64,000 nt of DNA, taken from assembly GCF_964063345.1 (NCBI RefSeq), contig NZ_OZ061318.1:6076001-6140000 (forward strand), read 5' to 3'. Below the pieces are notes generated by a model, which was not told where the DNA came from, did no database searches, and saw nothing but the letters and a program-made list of their open reading frames with translations. The translations under genes were made by a program, and so were the position numbers. Shown here one piece after another: positions 46,169 through 55,379 of the stretch. Origin of the DNA: Pseudomonas lini (GTDB lineage: Bacteria; Pseudomonadota; Gammaproteobacteria; Pseudomonadales; Pseudomonadaceae). Position 1 is the first letter of the stretch; each line of letters begins with the position of its first letter.

Positions 46169-46747
46169 ATGACGTTTTTGCATTGCACGCAGCCCTCCTC
46201 ACATCCCCGTTGGGCCAATAGCGATACTCTGCCGGGCAAGAAGACTCGGATACAGCGCGATAAGGGCATTCTCGCCCGTGTCGGCATCCTGAGTATTTTT
46301 TCGCTCAGTCTGTTACCCACTCCGGCCATTTCAGCTACCACCACTGCAACCTTCACCGTTTCCGCAAGCATTGTGGCCGGCTGCGGGATCACCGCCTCTC
46401 CTTTGGCTTTCGGCGCCTATACAGGTGTGCAAGCCGATGCCGAGTCCAGCCTCTCGGTCAACTGCACCAACACGACGGCCTATAGTGTCGGCCTCGGTGC
46501 CGGGACGAGCGGCGGCACCGCGACAGCCCGGCAGATGTCTGGCACTCCCGCAGGCATCCTGTTTTATGCGCTGTACTCTGACGTCACACGGGCGATCAAT
46601 TGGGGCGACACCGGTGGCACCGGTCTCATTACTGGAACCGGCAGTGGCGCCGTTCAGGTCATCCCGGTCTATGGTCGGGTGGTGGCGGGGCAGCTTAGTC
46701 CGCCGGGTACCTATGCCGACACCATGACAGCCACCGTCACTTTTTGA
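46169..46747 (+). CDS. Csu-type major pilin (spore coat protein U domain)
   Basis: A 192-residue secreted subunit. The long signal peptide has a charged first 35 residues and then VGILSIFSLSLLPTPAISA; the SCPU (CsuA/B) pilin domain follows with Cys pair CGITASP and VNCTNT, ending in YADTMTATVTF. Such subunits assemble by donor-strand exchange into archaic chaperone-usher pili used in biofilm formation on abiotic surfaces. First gene of the operon, with AGGGAG eight bases before ATG. A small hairpin follows the gene, fitting higher expression of the major subunit. Confidence 0.88.
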   Translation: MTFLHCTQPSSHPRWANSDTLPGKKTRIQRDKGILARVGILSIFSLSLLPTPAISATTTATFTVSASIVAGCGITASPLAFGAYTGVQADAESSLSVNCTNTTAYSVGLGAGTSGGTATARQMSGTPAGILFYALYSDVTRAINWGDTGGTGLITGTGSGAVQVIPVYGRVVAGQLSPPGTYADTMTATVTF

Positions 46748-46755
46748 CCTTAAAG

Positions 46756-46773
46756 ACCGTGGTCAAGCACGGT
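46756..46773 (+). terminator. Short hairpin after the major pilin gene
   Basis: ACCGTG/CACGGT with a six-base loop, followed by TCTTTCCTT. It may partly terminate transcription so the first pilin is made in excess; weak evidence. Confidence 0.35.
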
Positions 46774-46912
46774 TCTTTCCTTCAGAAATCCTGCCGATAC
46801 CCTCATACAGACGAGAAATGCCCCTTCGTCGCAAAGGTGCGGATTTGACGTGTTGTTTCCCCCTTGGATGCTAACCTCAGCCTGCGAATAACCCCTTAAA
46901 GGGAATGGGAAT

Positions 46913-47440
46913 TTGAACGGGCTTGGGGTTTTGGCAATTATGAGCACGATGCTCAGTGCGACAGCGTTGGCGGCGCAGCTTCAGGTTGAGGTCCGGGTCA
47001 ATGTGCAGCGCGGTTGCCAGTTGGTTGGCCAACAACGTGAGGCGGGGATCGAGCAATTGGGCGTCCTCGACTTCGGCACCACCGCCCGCCTGGTCGATCC
47101 GTCAGGGCCATTGAGTGCAGCACTGCTTGACGCACGTGTGCCCCGCCTGGAATGCAATCCTGATACCCCTTACCAATTACAGGTCGACGGTGGCCTGCAT
47201 GGCGGCGTCGGCGAGGTTCGCTATCTGGCGGGCAGTACAGAGCACAGCAAACCCATTCCTTATCGCCTCTATCAAGACGCCGCACGGCAGATTCCGCTGC
47301 CGGTAAATGTGCTCTTGAGTGGGCGGGTGCCGGATTCAGGTACGGTGGATTTGCCTCTGTATGCCCGTATCGAACGGCTGGCCGAGATCCCCCGCGTCAG
47401 TCGTTACTCCGATCTCTTGAAAGTGACCGTGAGCTGGTAG
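46913..47440 (+). CDS. Csu-type minor pilin (SCPU domain)
   Basis: A 175-residue secreted subunit with a short signal peptide (NGLGVLAIMSTMLSATALAA), conserved Cys in RGCQLVG and LECNP, and an IPYRLYQDA segment before the final strands, ending in YSDLLKVTVSW. The start is TTG at 46913 after GGGAATGGGAA; ATG codons at 46940 and 46949 would leave too little signal peptide. Fits the CsuA/CsuB position of the Acinetobacter csu order. Confidence 0.82.
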   Translation: MNGLGVLAIMSTMLSATALAAQLQVEVRVNVQRGCQLVGQQREAGIEQLGVLDFGTTARLVDPSGPLSAALLDARVPRLECNPDTPYQLQVDGGLHGGVGEVRYLAGSTEHSKPIPYRLYQDAARQIPLPVNVLLSGRVPDSGTVDLPLYARIERLAEIPRVSRYSDLLKVTVSW

Positions 47441-47507
47441 CAATGGATTGAGTGATACCTGCCCAAGGAACGTCGTTCGCATGCGGACGGCCAATGTTTG
47501 AATCCTG

Positions 47508-47978
47508 ATGGAACTCGGATGGGTGCAAGACGATGAAGAGTTGGTGGTGATGACCCTTGGCACAGTTTTACTACTGGCCGAGGAGGCGCAAGCGGCGATC
47601 AGCGGTCAAATTGATGCGCGGCTGATCATCATCGCCAGTTGTGCAGTGACCAATGACATTACCAATATCGTCGGCAGTCCGGTCGGTGATTTCGGCCTGT
47701 TGGATTTCGGCTCGCAAGGTCCTGCCTGGACCGACCCGATCAACGCCAACCCGAGTGATGCCGGCAACGGCACGCTGGAAGTCTCCTGCAACCCTTCAGT
47801 CACCGGTTTCACCGTGACCATCAATGGAGGCATCCATGGCGACGGCACCATTCGGGGCCTGAGCAATGGTACCCAGACCATCCCTTATCGATTGTTCCTC
47901 GATGCTTGCGGTGGCGACAGCCCGAAGTCCAGCGTACCGAAGTTCACCCCGCTGGCTCCGCCGGCACTGACTTTCTAG
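47508..47978 (+). CDS. Csu-type minor pilin, apparently truncated at both ends
   Basis: A 156-codon frame with an SCPU domain core (IIASCAVTND; VGDFGLLDFG; LEVSCNPSVTGFTVTINGG; IPYRLFLDA). After IPYRLFLDA only about 25 residues remain (GDSPKSSVPKFTPLAPPALTF), versus over 50 in the sister genes. The last strands and the aromatic C-terminus needed for subunit polymerisation are missing. The N-terminus is also odd: an acidic leader (MELGWVQDDEELVV) precedes a short hydrophobic MTLGTVLLLAEEAQA. ATG at 47550 may be the true start. Possibly decaying. Confidence 0.65.
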   Translation: MELGWVQDDEELVVMTLGTVLLLAEEAQAAISGQIDARLIIIASCAVTNDITNIVGSPVGDFGLLDFGSQGPAWTDPINANPSDAGNGTLEVSCNPSVTGFTVTINGGIHGDGTIRGLSNGTQTIPYRLFLDACGGDSPKSSVPKFTPLAPPALTF

Positions 47979-48475
47979 TGCAATGGAGTCCTGCCGCGCT
48001 GATCCTGATCGGCGCGACTGGTTTGCCTCTGCCGCTGGCGGCGGGGACCAGTCAGAGTTTTCAGGTCAGCGCGACAGTGACCGCGGCATGTCTGGTGATA
48101 GGCGGGGTTTCCACTTATGGCAACCTCGATTTCGGCACTCAATCAGCGCTGGCGACCAATATTGTGCAGGTGCAGTTGAGCGACGGCGTGCAGTTGCAAT
48201 GCACGCCGGGCGTGAGCCTGAACATGAGCGTCGATGGCGGCCAGTACAACAGTAACGGGCGGCACCTGCAGCTTGATGACGGCAGTGCCCGTATTCCCTA
48301 TCAATTATTCAGTGACGCGGCCTTCAGTGAGAGCTTGGGCATCGGTCAGAGCGTGGCCGTGGCCTACAGCGATGCGGACAACATCCGATTGCCTGTTTAC
48401 GCACAAATGCAGTTACCGGGTGATCAGCCCGGAGGAATTTATAGCGACGTGCTGCAGGTGCAGCTGTCGTGGTAG
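47978..48475 (+). CDS. Csu-type minor pilin (SCPU domain)
   Basis: A 165-residue subunit starting at a GTG that overlaps the previous stop (TAGTG). Signal peptide QWSPAALILIGATGLPLPLAAG, then Cys in AACLVIGG and LQCTPG, IPYQLFSDA, and the end GGIYSDVLQVQLSW. Translation is probably coupled to the preceding gene, since no ribosome site is seen. Complete SCPU domain, unlike its upstream neighbour. Confidence 0.82.
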   Translation: MQWSPAALILIGATGLPLPLAAGTSQSFQVSATVTAACLVIGGVSTYGNLDFGTQSALATNIVQVQLSDGVQLQCTPGVSLNMSVDGGQYNSNGRHLQLDDGSARIPYQLFSDAAFSESLGIGQSVAVAYSDADNIRLPVYAQMQLPGDQPGGIYSDVLQVQLSW

Positions 48476-48506
48476 CTCGGTAGTTCGGGCATAAGGAGTA
48501 GGGCCT

Positions 48507-49295
48507 ATGTATTCACCTTTGCGCAGGTTACCGGCCGCGCGTTGCGCTGTGCTGGCGATGGTATTGCTGGGCGGGGTCAAGGTGCAGGCGGCCAGTTCGG
48601 TGCTGATCTGGCCGATTGATCCGGTGCTGGAGGCCGATCAACAGGCGAGTGCGCTGTGGCTGGAAAATCGCGGCAACGAGACGGCGAATCTGCAGATCCG
48701 GGTGTTTGCCTGGAGCCAGAGTGGTTTCAGCGATCAGTATCAGAACCAGCGTGATGTCATTGGCAGCCCGCCGGTAGCGAAGATCGAACCCGGGCACAAG
48801 CAACTCGTGCGCCTGACCCGTACTCGCGATATACCACCGGGGCAGGAGTTGGCCTATCGCATCATTATCGATGAAATCCCGGCGGCCCGACCCGTGACGG
48901 CCGAGGATGGCAAAACCGCTGCTGCCATCCGGTTTCAAATGCGCTATTCGGTGCCGCTGTTCGCCTATGGCGCCGGTCTGTGGAGCAAGGAAGACATGAC
49001 CCGTAAACGCGACCCCAAGGGCGCCGGTGTGCCTGATCTGAGCTGGCGCAAAGTGGCGGTCGATGGCCGTTCCTACTTGGAGGTGCGCAATCAGGGCGCG
49101 GTGCATGCCCGGCTGACCGATGTCGCGTTCAAGCAGGGCGGTCAGACGCGGCCGCTGGTTGAGGGACTGCTCGGTTATGTACTGCCGGGGGCGATCATGC
49201 GGTGGCCGACACCGGAACCGATCAGTGCGGATCAGGCCTTGCAAGTACGGGTCAATGGTGCGCCGCAGGTTCAGAGTATTGCGCCGGGGCGGTGA
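48507..49295 (+). CDS. Csu-type periplasmic pilus chaperone
   Basis: A 262-residue PapD-like chaperone: signal peptide (AARCAVLAMVLLGGVKVQA), two Ig-like domains, and the family features ALWLENRGNETANLQIRVFAW near the start, KIEPGHKQLVRLTR and AIRFQMRYSVPLFAYG. It binds pilin subunits in the periplasm by donor-strand complementation and delivers them to the usher encoded next. AAGGAG precedes ATG at good spacing. Equivalent of CsuC. Confidence 0.9.
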   Translation: MYSPLRRLPAARCAVLAMVLLGGVKVQAASSVLIWPIDPVLEADQQASALWLENRGNETANLQIRVFAWSQSGFSDQYQNQRDVIGSPPVAKIEPGHKQLVRLTRTRDIPPGQELAYRIIIDEIPAARPVTAEDGKTAAAIRFQMRYSVPLFAYGAGLWSKEDMTRKRDPKGAGVPDLSWRKVAVDGRSYLEVRNQGAVHARLTDVAFKQGGQTRPLVEGLLGYVLPGAIMRWPTPEPISADQALQVRVNGAPQVQSIAPGR

Positions 49296-49314
49296 TAGCC
49301 CGCTGATGGGAACA

Positions 49315-49333
49315 GTGTGGCGAGGGAGCTTGC
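49315..49333 (+). repeat. Solitary REP half-element inside the csu operon
   Basis: GTGTGGCGAGGGAGCTTGC is the same REP word as the left arm of the doublet at 61546, here without its inverted partner. It sits in the roughly 90-base gap between chaperone and usher genes and may affect mRNA stability there. Confidence 0.6.
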
Positions 49334-49386
49334 AAGCCCCCTAGGCACAGGTGTTGTGCGCGCCTCTAGATCGCCACAGTAAGGAA

Positions 49387-51771
49387 ATGTCCATTGACGG
49401 ACGTAACGCGGTGATGAGCCAGGATCGGGCTCGCAGCATCAAGCGTCCGCTGTGGGCCGCGATTGGAATGTGCTGTCTGGTATTCGCCCAGCACGGTCTG
49501 GCGGGAGACCTGCCGCCAGCTCCCAGCGGCATGGAGGCGATTGTCGACGCGCAATTGTTTCTGGAACTGGTCGTCAACCAAATGAATACCGGGCGTGTGG
49601 TGGCGGTAGAGCAGCGCGGCGGGCGCTTCTTTGTGCCGGTCGCGGTGTTACGTGAAATCGGAATGAAGTTGCCGCAAAACCTTGGCGCCGAGGTCGCCCT
49701 CGACAGTCTGCAAGGTCTGCAAAGCGACTATGACAGTCAGGGGCAGCGGCTGTTGTTGACCGTCCCGCCGGACTGGTTGCCGGAGCAGTTTGTCGTCAGC
49801 CATGAGGCGTATCCGCGTACCGCGGCATTGAGCAGTTTCGGCGCCTTACTCAACTACGACCTGTACCTCAACGACACCGATGACAGCGGCACCTACCTCG
49901 CGGCCTGGAACGAGGTGCGGCTATTCGACAGTTGGGGCACGTTGTCCAACACCGGGCAATACCGACGCACGATTTCCGGAATCAGCAACGGCACACTGAA
50001 CAATGGTTATCGGCGTTACGACACCACCTGGCGTTACTCCGATGATGAACGTCTGCTGACTTACGAGGCGGGCGATCTGGTCAGCGGCGCCTTGCCCTGG
50101 AGCAGTTCGGTGCGCCTGGGCGGTGTGCAAGTGTCGCGCGATTTCGGCGTGCGCCCGGACCTGGTGACCTACCCGTTGCCGCAGTTCGCCGGGGAAGCGG
50201 CGGTACCGTCATCGGTCGACCTGTTCATCAACGGCTACAAGTCCAGCAGCGCCGAGTTGCAGCCCGGCCCCTACACGCTGACCAACATTCCGTTCATCAA
50301 CGGTGCGGGCGAAGCGGTGGTGGTCACTACCGATGCCCTCGGCCGACAGGTCTCGACCACCGTGCCGTTCTATGTCACCAGCAACCTGTTGCAAAAAGGC
50401 CTGATGGACTTCTCGGTGGCCGCCGGTAGCCTGCGCCGTGACTTCGGGATTCGCGATTTCGGTTACGGTCCGGGTGTGACCTCCGGCAGTCTGCGTTATG
50501 GTCTGAACGACAGTCTGACCCTCGAAACCCACGCCGAAGCCTCAGACGCGCTGTCCCTGGGTGGCGTTGGCGGCAACCTGCGTCTGAGCAATTTCGGTGT
50601 GCTCAACACGGCGGTCAGTCAAAGCCGGTTCGACGGCAATAGCGGTCAGCAAGTCAGCCTCGGTTATCAATACAGCAGCCAGCACTACAGCGTTTCTTAT
50701 CAGCGTATGCAACGTCGCGACCAGTACGCCGACCTGACCGTTGTCGACAGCCCTTATCTCAGCCTCAGCCAGCGTAGCGAGCAGTTGACCCTGAGTGTCA
50801 GTCTCAACGGCTGCGGTAGCCTCGGCGCGGGCTATTTCGATGTGCGGGCGGCGGATGATTCGCGCACCCGGTTACTCAATCTGACCTGGAGCAAGCCACT
50901 GTGGCGCAATACCAGTTTTTACGTGTCGGCCAATCGCGAGATCGGCGATAGCGACTGGGCGATGCAGGCGCAACTGGTCATCCCGTTCGACCTGCGTGGC
51001 ACCCTGAGTATGAGTGGCGAGCGCAGCAAGAGTGGCGTAAGCCGCCAGCGCGTCAATTACAGTCGTGCTGTGCCCAGCGCAGGCGGCGTGGGCTTCAACC
51101 TCGGTTATGCCCACGACGAAGGCCCGGATTATCGTCAGGCCGACCTGACCTGGCGCCTGCAATCGGTGCAACTGCAGGCTGGGGTTTATGGCAGCAGTGA
51201 TGCCGAAACCCGTTGGGCCGATGCCAGCGGTTCGCTGGTGTGGATGGACCACCAGGTATTCGTCGCCAATCGTATCGATGATGCCTTTGTCGTGGTCAGC
51301 ACTGGTGGCTTCGCTGATATTCCGGTGCGTTACGAGAATCAACGGGTAGGCCAGACGGATAAAAACGGTCATCTGCTGGTGCCTTGGAGCAGCGCCTATT
51401 ACCGCGGCAAATATGAAATCGATCCGCTGAACCTGCCGACCAATGTGCAAAGCTCGAATGTTGAACAACGGGTGGCGGTGCGCCGTGGCAGTGGTTACCT
51501 GCTGGAGTTTCCTCTGAGCCGGATCATTGCCGCGAGTGTTGTGTTGGTGGACGCGCAGCAGCACGAACTGCCCTTGGGCAGCCGAGTACGGCACGAGCAG
51601 AGCGGGACGCACGCAGTGGTCGGTTGGGACGGGCTGGTCTATCTGGAAAACCTGGAAGCGCATAACAGTTTGCAGGTGTCCCTGGCCGATGGCCGGACTT
51701 GCCAGGCGCAGTTCACACTGGACATGCAACAGGACCAGGTGCCATTGATCGGGCCGCTGCTGTGTCAATGA
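49387..51771 (+). CDS. Outer-membrane usher of the Csu-type pilus
   Basis: A protein of about 794 residues of the fimbrial usher family, forming the outer-membrane pore through which pilins polymerise. Signal peptide hydrophobic part is PLWAAIGMCCLVFAQHGLAG. Usher landmarks: N-terminal periplasmic domain (LELVVNQMNTGRVVAVEQRGG), barrel with plug, LPQFAGEAAVPSSVDLFING, and the C-terminal domain with GRTCQAQFTLD. Exact start uncertain: ATG 49387 has AAGGA too close, ATG 49414 has no clear site, and TTG 49351 is also open. Equivalent of CsuD. Confidence 0.9.
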   Translation: MSIDGRNAVMSQDRARSIKRPLWAAIGMCCLVFAQHGLAGDLPPAPSGMEAIVDAQLFLELVVNQMNTGRVVAVEQRGGRFFVPVAVLREIGMKLPQNLGAEVALDSLQGLQSDYDSQGQRLLLTVPPDWLPEQFVVSHEAYPRTAALSSFGALLNYDLYLNDTDDSGTYLAAWNEVRLFDSWGTLSNTGQYRRTISGISNGTLNNGYRRYDTTWRYSDDERLLTYEAGDLVSGALPWSSSVRLGGVQVSRDFGVRPDLVTYPLPQFAGEAAVPSSVDLFINGYKSSSAELQPGPYTLTNIPFINGAGEAVVVTTDALGRQVSTTVPFYVTSNLLQKGLMDFSVAAGSLRRDFGIRDFGYGPGVTSGSLRYGLNDSLTLETHAEASDALSLGGVGGNLRLSNFGVLNTAVSQSRFDGNSGQQVSLGYQYSSQHYSVSYQRMQRRDQYADLTVVDSPYLSLSQRSEQLTLSVSLNGCGSLGAGYFDVRAADDSRTRLLNLTWSKPLWRNTSFYVSANREIGDSDWAMQAQLVIPFDLRGTLSMSGERSKSGVSRQRVNYSRAVPSAGGVGFNLGYAHDEGPDYRQADLTWRLQSVQLQAGVYGSSDAETRWADASGSLVWMDHQVFVANRIDDAFVVVSTGGFADIPVRYENQRVGQTDKNGHLLVPWSSAYYRGKYEIDPLNLPTNVQSSNVEQRVAVRRGSGYLLEFPLSRIIAASVVLVDAQQHELPLGSRVRHEQSGTHAVVGWDGLVYLENLEAHNSLQVSLADGRTCQAQFTLDMQQDQVPLIGPLLCQ

Positions 51772-51802
51772 AAACGCCAATGAATAGAACAGGGAGGTGG
51801 GT

Positions 51803-52792
51803 GTGCAATTTTCTGATGGGTGGCCGGGTAAAGTGATCAGTCTGATGGCGATTTTTCTGCCGTGTCAGGCCTATGCCTTGTGCGAAGTAGCCAGTACTTC
51901 ACCGGCCGGTTTTGGCTCGCTAAGTTCGATCGCGGTGCGCACCACTTTGCAAAACAGTTCCACCCCCCATGCCGGGTTGAGTTGCACCGGTTCGTTGGCG
52001 TCGTCATTGGTCAGCGATGATCATTTTTACGCCACCATTACGTCGGCCACAGCAGGAGCGGTCGGGCCCACCAGTGATGTGATTGGTTACACGCTGTTTG
52101 CCAACAACAGCTCAAGCTATCCGATTACTCGCGGCGTAGCGTTCGACTTTGCCCGACACTCGATCATCGATGCTCTCGGCCTGCTTTCCAATCCAGCGGT
52201 TTCCAAGGCGGCACCGATCTATCTGAATACGATTATCGGCAGCAACGTAGTGGCCGGTATCTACTCTGAAACCCTGAACATTTTCTGGAGCTGGGATTAT
52301 TGCCATGACTACGGTGGCGGCGGCAGTTGTCAGGGGCGAGACATCAACAGCGGTTCCACCAGCCTGACTGTAAATATGACCGTGGACAACGACTGCACGA
52401 TCACTGCGCCGAACATCAGTTTTGGCAGCGCCTCGGCAATCAGCTCCTTCGCCACCGTCACTGGCCAGACAATCAACCTGGCCTGTACCAAGGGCAGTGC
52501 CTACACGGTGGGACTGGATGACGGGCAGCATGCTGACGGTGTGGGCGGGCGCAGGCGGATGATCTCGGGCAGCAATTACCTCGCTTATGACCTCTTCAAG
52601 AGCGCCGGAACCACCCGTTGGGGCAGCGTCGGCACAGCACGTCGTGCGAGTTCCGATGCCGAGGTCAACCCCGGAAACGGCCTGGGCACTGGCAGTCAGA
52701 TCTTCAACTACAACGCCAAAATCTACATAGACCAGAGCACGCCGCCACCGGGAATCTATCTGGACAGTGTGGTGCTGGATGTGGGGTTTTAG
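51803..52792 (+). CDS. Csu-type tip adhesin (two SCPU domains, CsuE-like)
   Basis: A 329-residue secreted protein with two SCPU domains in tandem: residues about 25-175, ending NIFWSWDYC, and about 185-329, ending YLDSVVLDVGF. This layout matches CsuE, the tip subunit that mediates binding to hydrophobic surfaces in Acinetobacter. Start GTG at 51803 is preferred because GGGAGG lies five bases upstream; an earlier GTG is too close to it. Signal peptide KVISLMAIFLPCQAYA. Last gene of the operon, followed by a strong terminator. Confidence 0.87.
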   Translation: MQFSDGWPGKVISLMAIFLPCQAYALCEVASTSPAGFGSLSSIAVRTTLQNSSTPHAGLSCTGSLASSLVSDDHFYATITSATAGAVGPTSDVIGYTLFANNSSSYPITRGVAFDFARHSIIDALGLLSNPAVSKAAPIYLNTIIGSNVVAGIYSETLNIFWSWDYCHDYGGGGSCQGRDINSGSTSLTVNMTVDNDCTITAPNISFGSASAISSFATVTGQTINLACTKGSAYTVGLDDGQHADGVGGRRRMISGSNYLAYDLFKSAGTTRWGSVGTARRASSDAEVNPGNGLGTGSQIFNYNAKIYIDQSTPPPGIYLDSVVLDVGF

Positions 52793-52807
52793 TCCCTGCT
52801 CCAGGCA

Positions 52808-52845
52808 TAAAAAAAGGACCTCTGAAAAGAGGTCCATTTGTTTTC
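52808..52845. terminator. Bidirectional terminator, GGACC-type
   Basis: GGACCTCT and AGAGGTCC around GAAA, with an A run before and ATTTGTTTT after. It lies between the convergent csu and peptide transporter operons. The preceding CTCCAGGCATAAAAAA resembles CTCCACGCATAAAAAA at the terminator near 26651. Confidence 0.9.
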
Positions 52846-52859
52846 CATGTAACGATTGC

Positions 52860-54374
52860 TTAGTTCTTCACCGTTTCCTCAAGAGAGAAACGCCCCAGTG
52901 GATTCTGCTGGAAGTTTTCGATGTTCTTGCGCGAAATATTGATGTACGGGCTGTAATACAGGTCGATCCAATTGACGTCCTGTTTGGCGACTTTCTGTAA
53001 ATCGACGTACATCTGTTCACGCTTGATCGGGTCCGCTTCGATTCGGGCAGCCGACACCAGATTCTTGACCTTGTCGTTCTTGTAGCGGGTCATGTAGTTC
53101 ATGTTGGTGTCGTGGCCCAACACGAAGGTGGTCTTCTGGTCCGGGTCGAGGATGTCGTTGGTCCAGTACATCACGGACAGGTCGTAGTCACCGTCGACCA
53201 GCATCTGCCAGCTCTGGGTCGGGTCGACCTTTTGCAGGTTTGCGGTCACACCGACGGCCGCCAGTTGCTGTTGAACCAGCACGGCAATCTGCTCATCCGC
53301 TTCGTTACCGGCGTTGACCACGTAATTCAACTTCATGCCCGCTGCGCCGGCATCGATCAGCATCTGCTTGGCTTTGGCCGGGTCAAACGGACGCTTCAGG
53401 TTGTCGGCGTAATGGTAAAGCGAGCCCTTGGGGATGTAGGAGTAAGCCTCCTGGCCCTTGCCGAAGGTGACGGTATCGACCACCGACTTTTTGTTGATAG
53501 CCATGTCCAGTGCCTGACGGACTTCAGGCTTGCTCAGCAGCCCGTGCTCATGGTTGATCAGCAGGTGATCTTCCCGAGTGGAAGGGTCGGAGTGGATGGT
53601 CAGGTTGGGGTCCTTGCGCAACGCATCGACGCGCGAAAACGGTACGAAAATCGCCGAGTCCAGCTCGCCTGCCTGCACCTTGAGCATCCGGGTATTGTCA
53701 TCCGGGATGGAAATCCACTCCACGCCATCCAGGCTCACCTTGTCGGCCTGCCAGAAATTCGGGTTCTTCTCCAGCTTCACGCGGTCGCCGCGCAGCCACT
53801 CTTTGACAAAAAATGCCCCGGAGACCACAGGCTCCTGAGCATAGGCATCTTCGCCCATGCGGGTCATGGCTTTCTGCGAGAGAACCGATACGGTCGGCGA
53901 AGCCAGTTGCGAGAGGAAAGGTACCGACGGAGCGGTCAGGGTGACCACCAGGGTGCGCGGATCGGCCGCTTTCGCCGTGTCGATCAGTTTGTAGGCATCG
54001 CTCCATAGCGAGGCCTTGTTATCGCGAGTGCGCAACAGACTGAATGCCGCATCCTCGGCCGTGATTGGCGAGCCGTCGGAGAATTTCGCCGCGCGCATTT
54101 TGAACGTGTAGGTCAGGCCATCGTCGGAGACTTTCCAGCTTTCAGCCAGGCCGGGTTCCATTTTACTGCCGGCCTTGTCGACGCGGATCAGTGTGTCGTA
54201 GACATTGGAAAACACCCAGGTATCGCGGTTTTGCGCGCTCTTGATCGGGTCGAACGTGGTGCTTTCTTCACGGCAACCGATGGTGAGTACACCGGCCGCT
54301 TGTGCAATGCCGCTGGCAAGGGTGCAAGCGGTCAATGTGGCTGCGGCAAGCAATTTCAAATGCCTGGATCTCAT
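52860..54374 (-). CDS. Peptide ABC transporter substrate-binding protein (family 5)
   Basis: A 504-residue periplasmic binding protein with signal peptide MRSRHLKLLAAATLTACTLASGIAQA. Family 5 (DppA/OppA/GsiB) features: STTFDPIKSAQNRDTWVFSNVYDTLIRVD, PGLAESWKVSDDGLTYTFKMR, and VRQALDMAINKKSVV. ATG at 54374 has AAGGAG seven bases upstream; a TTG two codons earlier is less likely. Distal gene of the operon headed by an iminopeptidase-like hydrolase. In the PipR system a peptide-type ABC transporter is needed for the plant signal to act, so this protein may bind that compound; that is inference. Confidence 0.9.
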   Translation of the reverse strand: MRSRHLKLLAAATLTACTLASGIAQAAGVLTIGCREESTTFDPIKSAQNRDTWVFSNVYDTLIRVDKAGSKMEPGLAESWKVSDDGLTYTFKMRAAKFSDGSPITAEDAAFSLLRTRDNKASLWSDAYKLIDTAKAADPRTLVVTLTAPSVPFLSQLASPTVSVLSQKAMTRMGEDAYAQEPVVSGAFFVKEWLRGDRVKLEKNPNFWQADKVSLDGVEWISIPDDNTRMLKVQAGELDSAIFVPFSRVDALRKDPNLTIHSDPSTREDHLLINHEHGLLSKPEVRQALDMAINKKSVVDTVTFGKGQEAYSYIPKGSLYHYADNLKRPFDPAKAKQMLIDAGAAGMKLNYVVNAGNEADEQIAVLVQQQLAAVGVTANLQKVDPTQSWQMLVDGDYDLSVMYWTNDILDPDQKTTFVLGHDTNMNYMTRYKNDKVKNLVSAARIEADPIKREQMYVDLQKVAKQDVNWIDLYYSPYINISRKNIENFQQNPLGRFSLEETVKN

Positions 54375-54407
54375 GGTCAAACTCCTTCTTGATGAGTACG
54401 TGGTTTT

Positions 54408-55379
54408 TTAAAACAGAGGCTCCTCGAGCACGCAGTCGTAACGGCGAGCGTCGAGTTGACGGGTAGGGGGCGCCACTTGGCTACAAGTGGGACGAACGTA
54501 GCGACAGCGCGGGTGAAAAGCGCAGCCGGATGGAAGCTGCAAAGGACTGGGCGGTTCACCGGGCAAAGGGTCGACGGGTAGCGCCCGGGCCGGGTCGATT
54601 TGCGGAATCGACTGGATCAGTGCGGCGGTATAAGGATGTCGCGGGGAGCGAAATACTTCCTCCACGGGGCCTTCTTCGACGATCTTGCCCAGGTACATCA
54701 CCGCCACCCGATCACAGAGCCGGCGAACGATCGCCAGATCATGGGCGATGAACACGATCGCCAGGTTCATGCGCTGGCGCAGCTCCAGCAGCAGATTGAT
54801 GATCTGCCCCTGGATGGACACGTCCAGCGCGGCCACGCATTCATCGGCGACGATCAGGCGCGGCTCCACGGCCAGCGCACGGGCGATCCCGACACGCTGG
54901 CATTGGCCGCCACTCAAGGCGTGCGGTTTGCGGGCGGCTAACTCGGGGCGCAGACCGACCAAAGTCAGCAGTTCATCGACTCGGGCGGCAATCAGCGGTT
55001 CCGGCACTTTGCGTTGTATCCGGAGCACTTCCGCCAGGGTCTGGCCGATGCTAAGGCGTGGGTTGAGAGCGGCGTAAGGGTCTTGAAAAACCATCGCCGT
55101 TTCATGACGCAGCCGCTCGATGTCAATCTTCCCTGCGTGGGCCATGTCGACGCCGTCGAACAGCACCTGTCCGGCGTAAATCTCGTTAAGGTGCAGGATC
55201 GCCCGTCCCAGGCTGCTTTTGCCACTGCCCGACTCGCCGACCAGCCCCAGTGTTTCTCCGGCCGAGAGGGTCAGCGAAACGCCGTTGACCGCGGTCAGCC
55301 ATTGCCGGTTCATGCCCAGCAGACCCGTGCCTGGAGCGGCGAAGCGCACCTGCAGATCCTTGACCTCGAGCAGGGTCAT
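54408..55379 (-). CDS. Peptide ABC transporter ATPase (DppF/OppF type)
   Basis: A 323-residue ATPase subunit. Walker A GESGSGKSSLGRAIL, signature LSGGQCQRVGIARAL, Walker B LIVADECVAALDVS. The C-terminal iron-sulfur-type Cys segment of oligopeptide ATPases (CAFHPRCRYVRPTC) is present. The start at 55379 overlaps the stop of the partner ATPase (ATGA); upstream open frame is inside that gene. Pairs with the DppD-like ATPase. Confidence 0.93.
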   Translation of the reverse strand: MTLLEVKDLQVRFAAPGTGLLGMNRQWLTAVNGVSLTLSAGETLGLVGESGSGKSSLGRAILHLNEIYAGQVLFDGVDMAHAGKIDIERLRHETAMVFQDPYAALNPRLSIGQTLAEVLRIQRKVPEPLIAARVDELLTLVGLRPELAARKPHALSGGQCQRVGIARALAVEPRLIVADECVAALDVSIQGQIINLLLELRQRMNLAIVFIAHDLAIVRRLCDRVAVMYLGKIVEEGPVEEVFRSPRHPYTAALIQSIPQIDPARALPVDPLPGEPPSPLQLPSGCAFHPRCRYVRPTCSQVAPPTRQLDARRYDCVLEEPLF

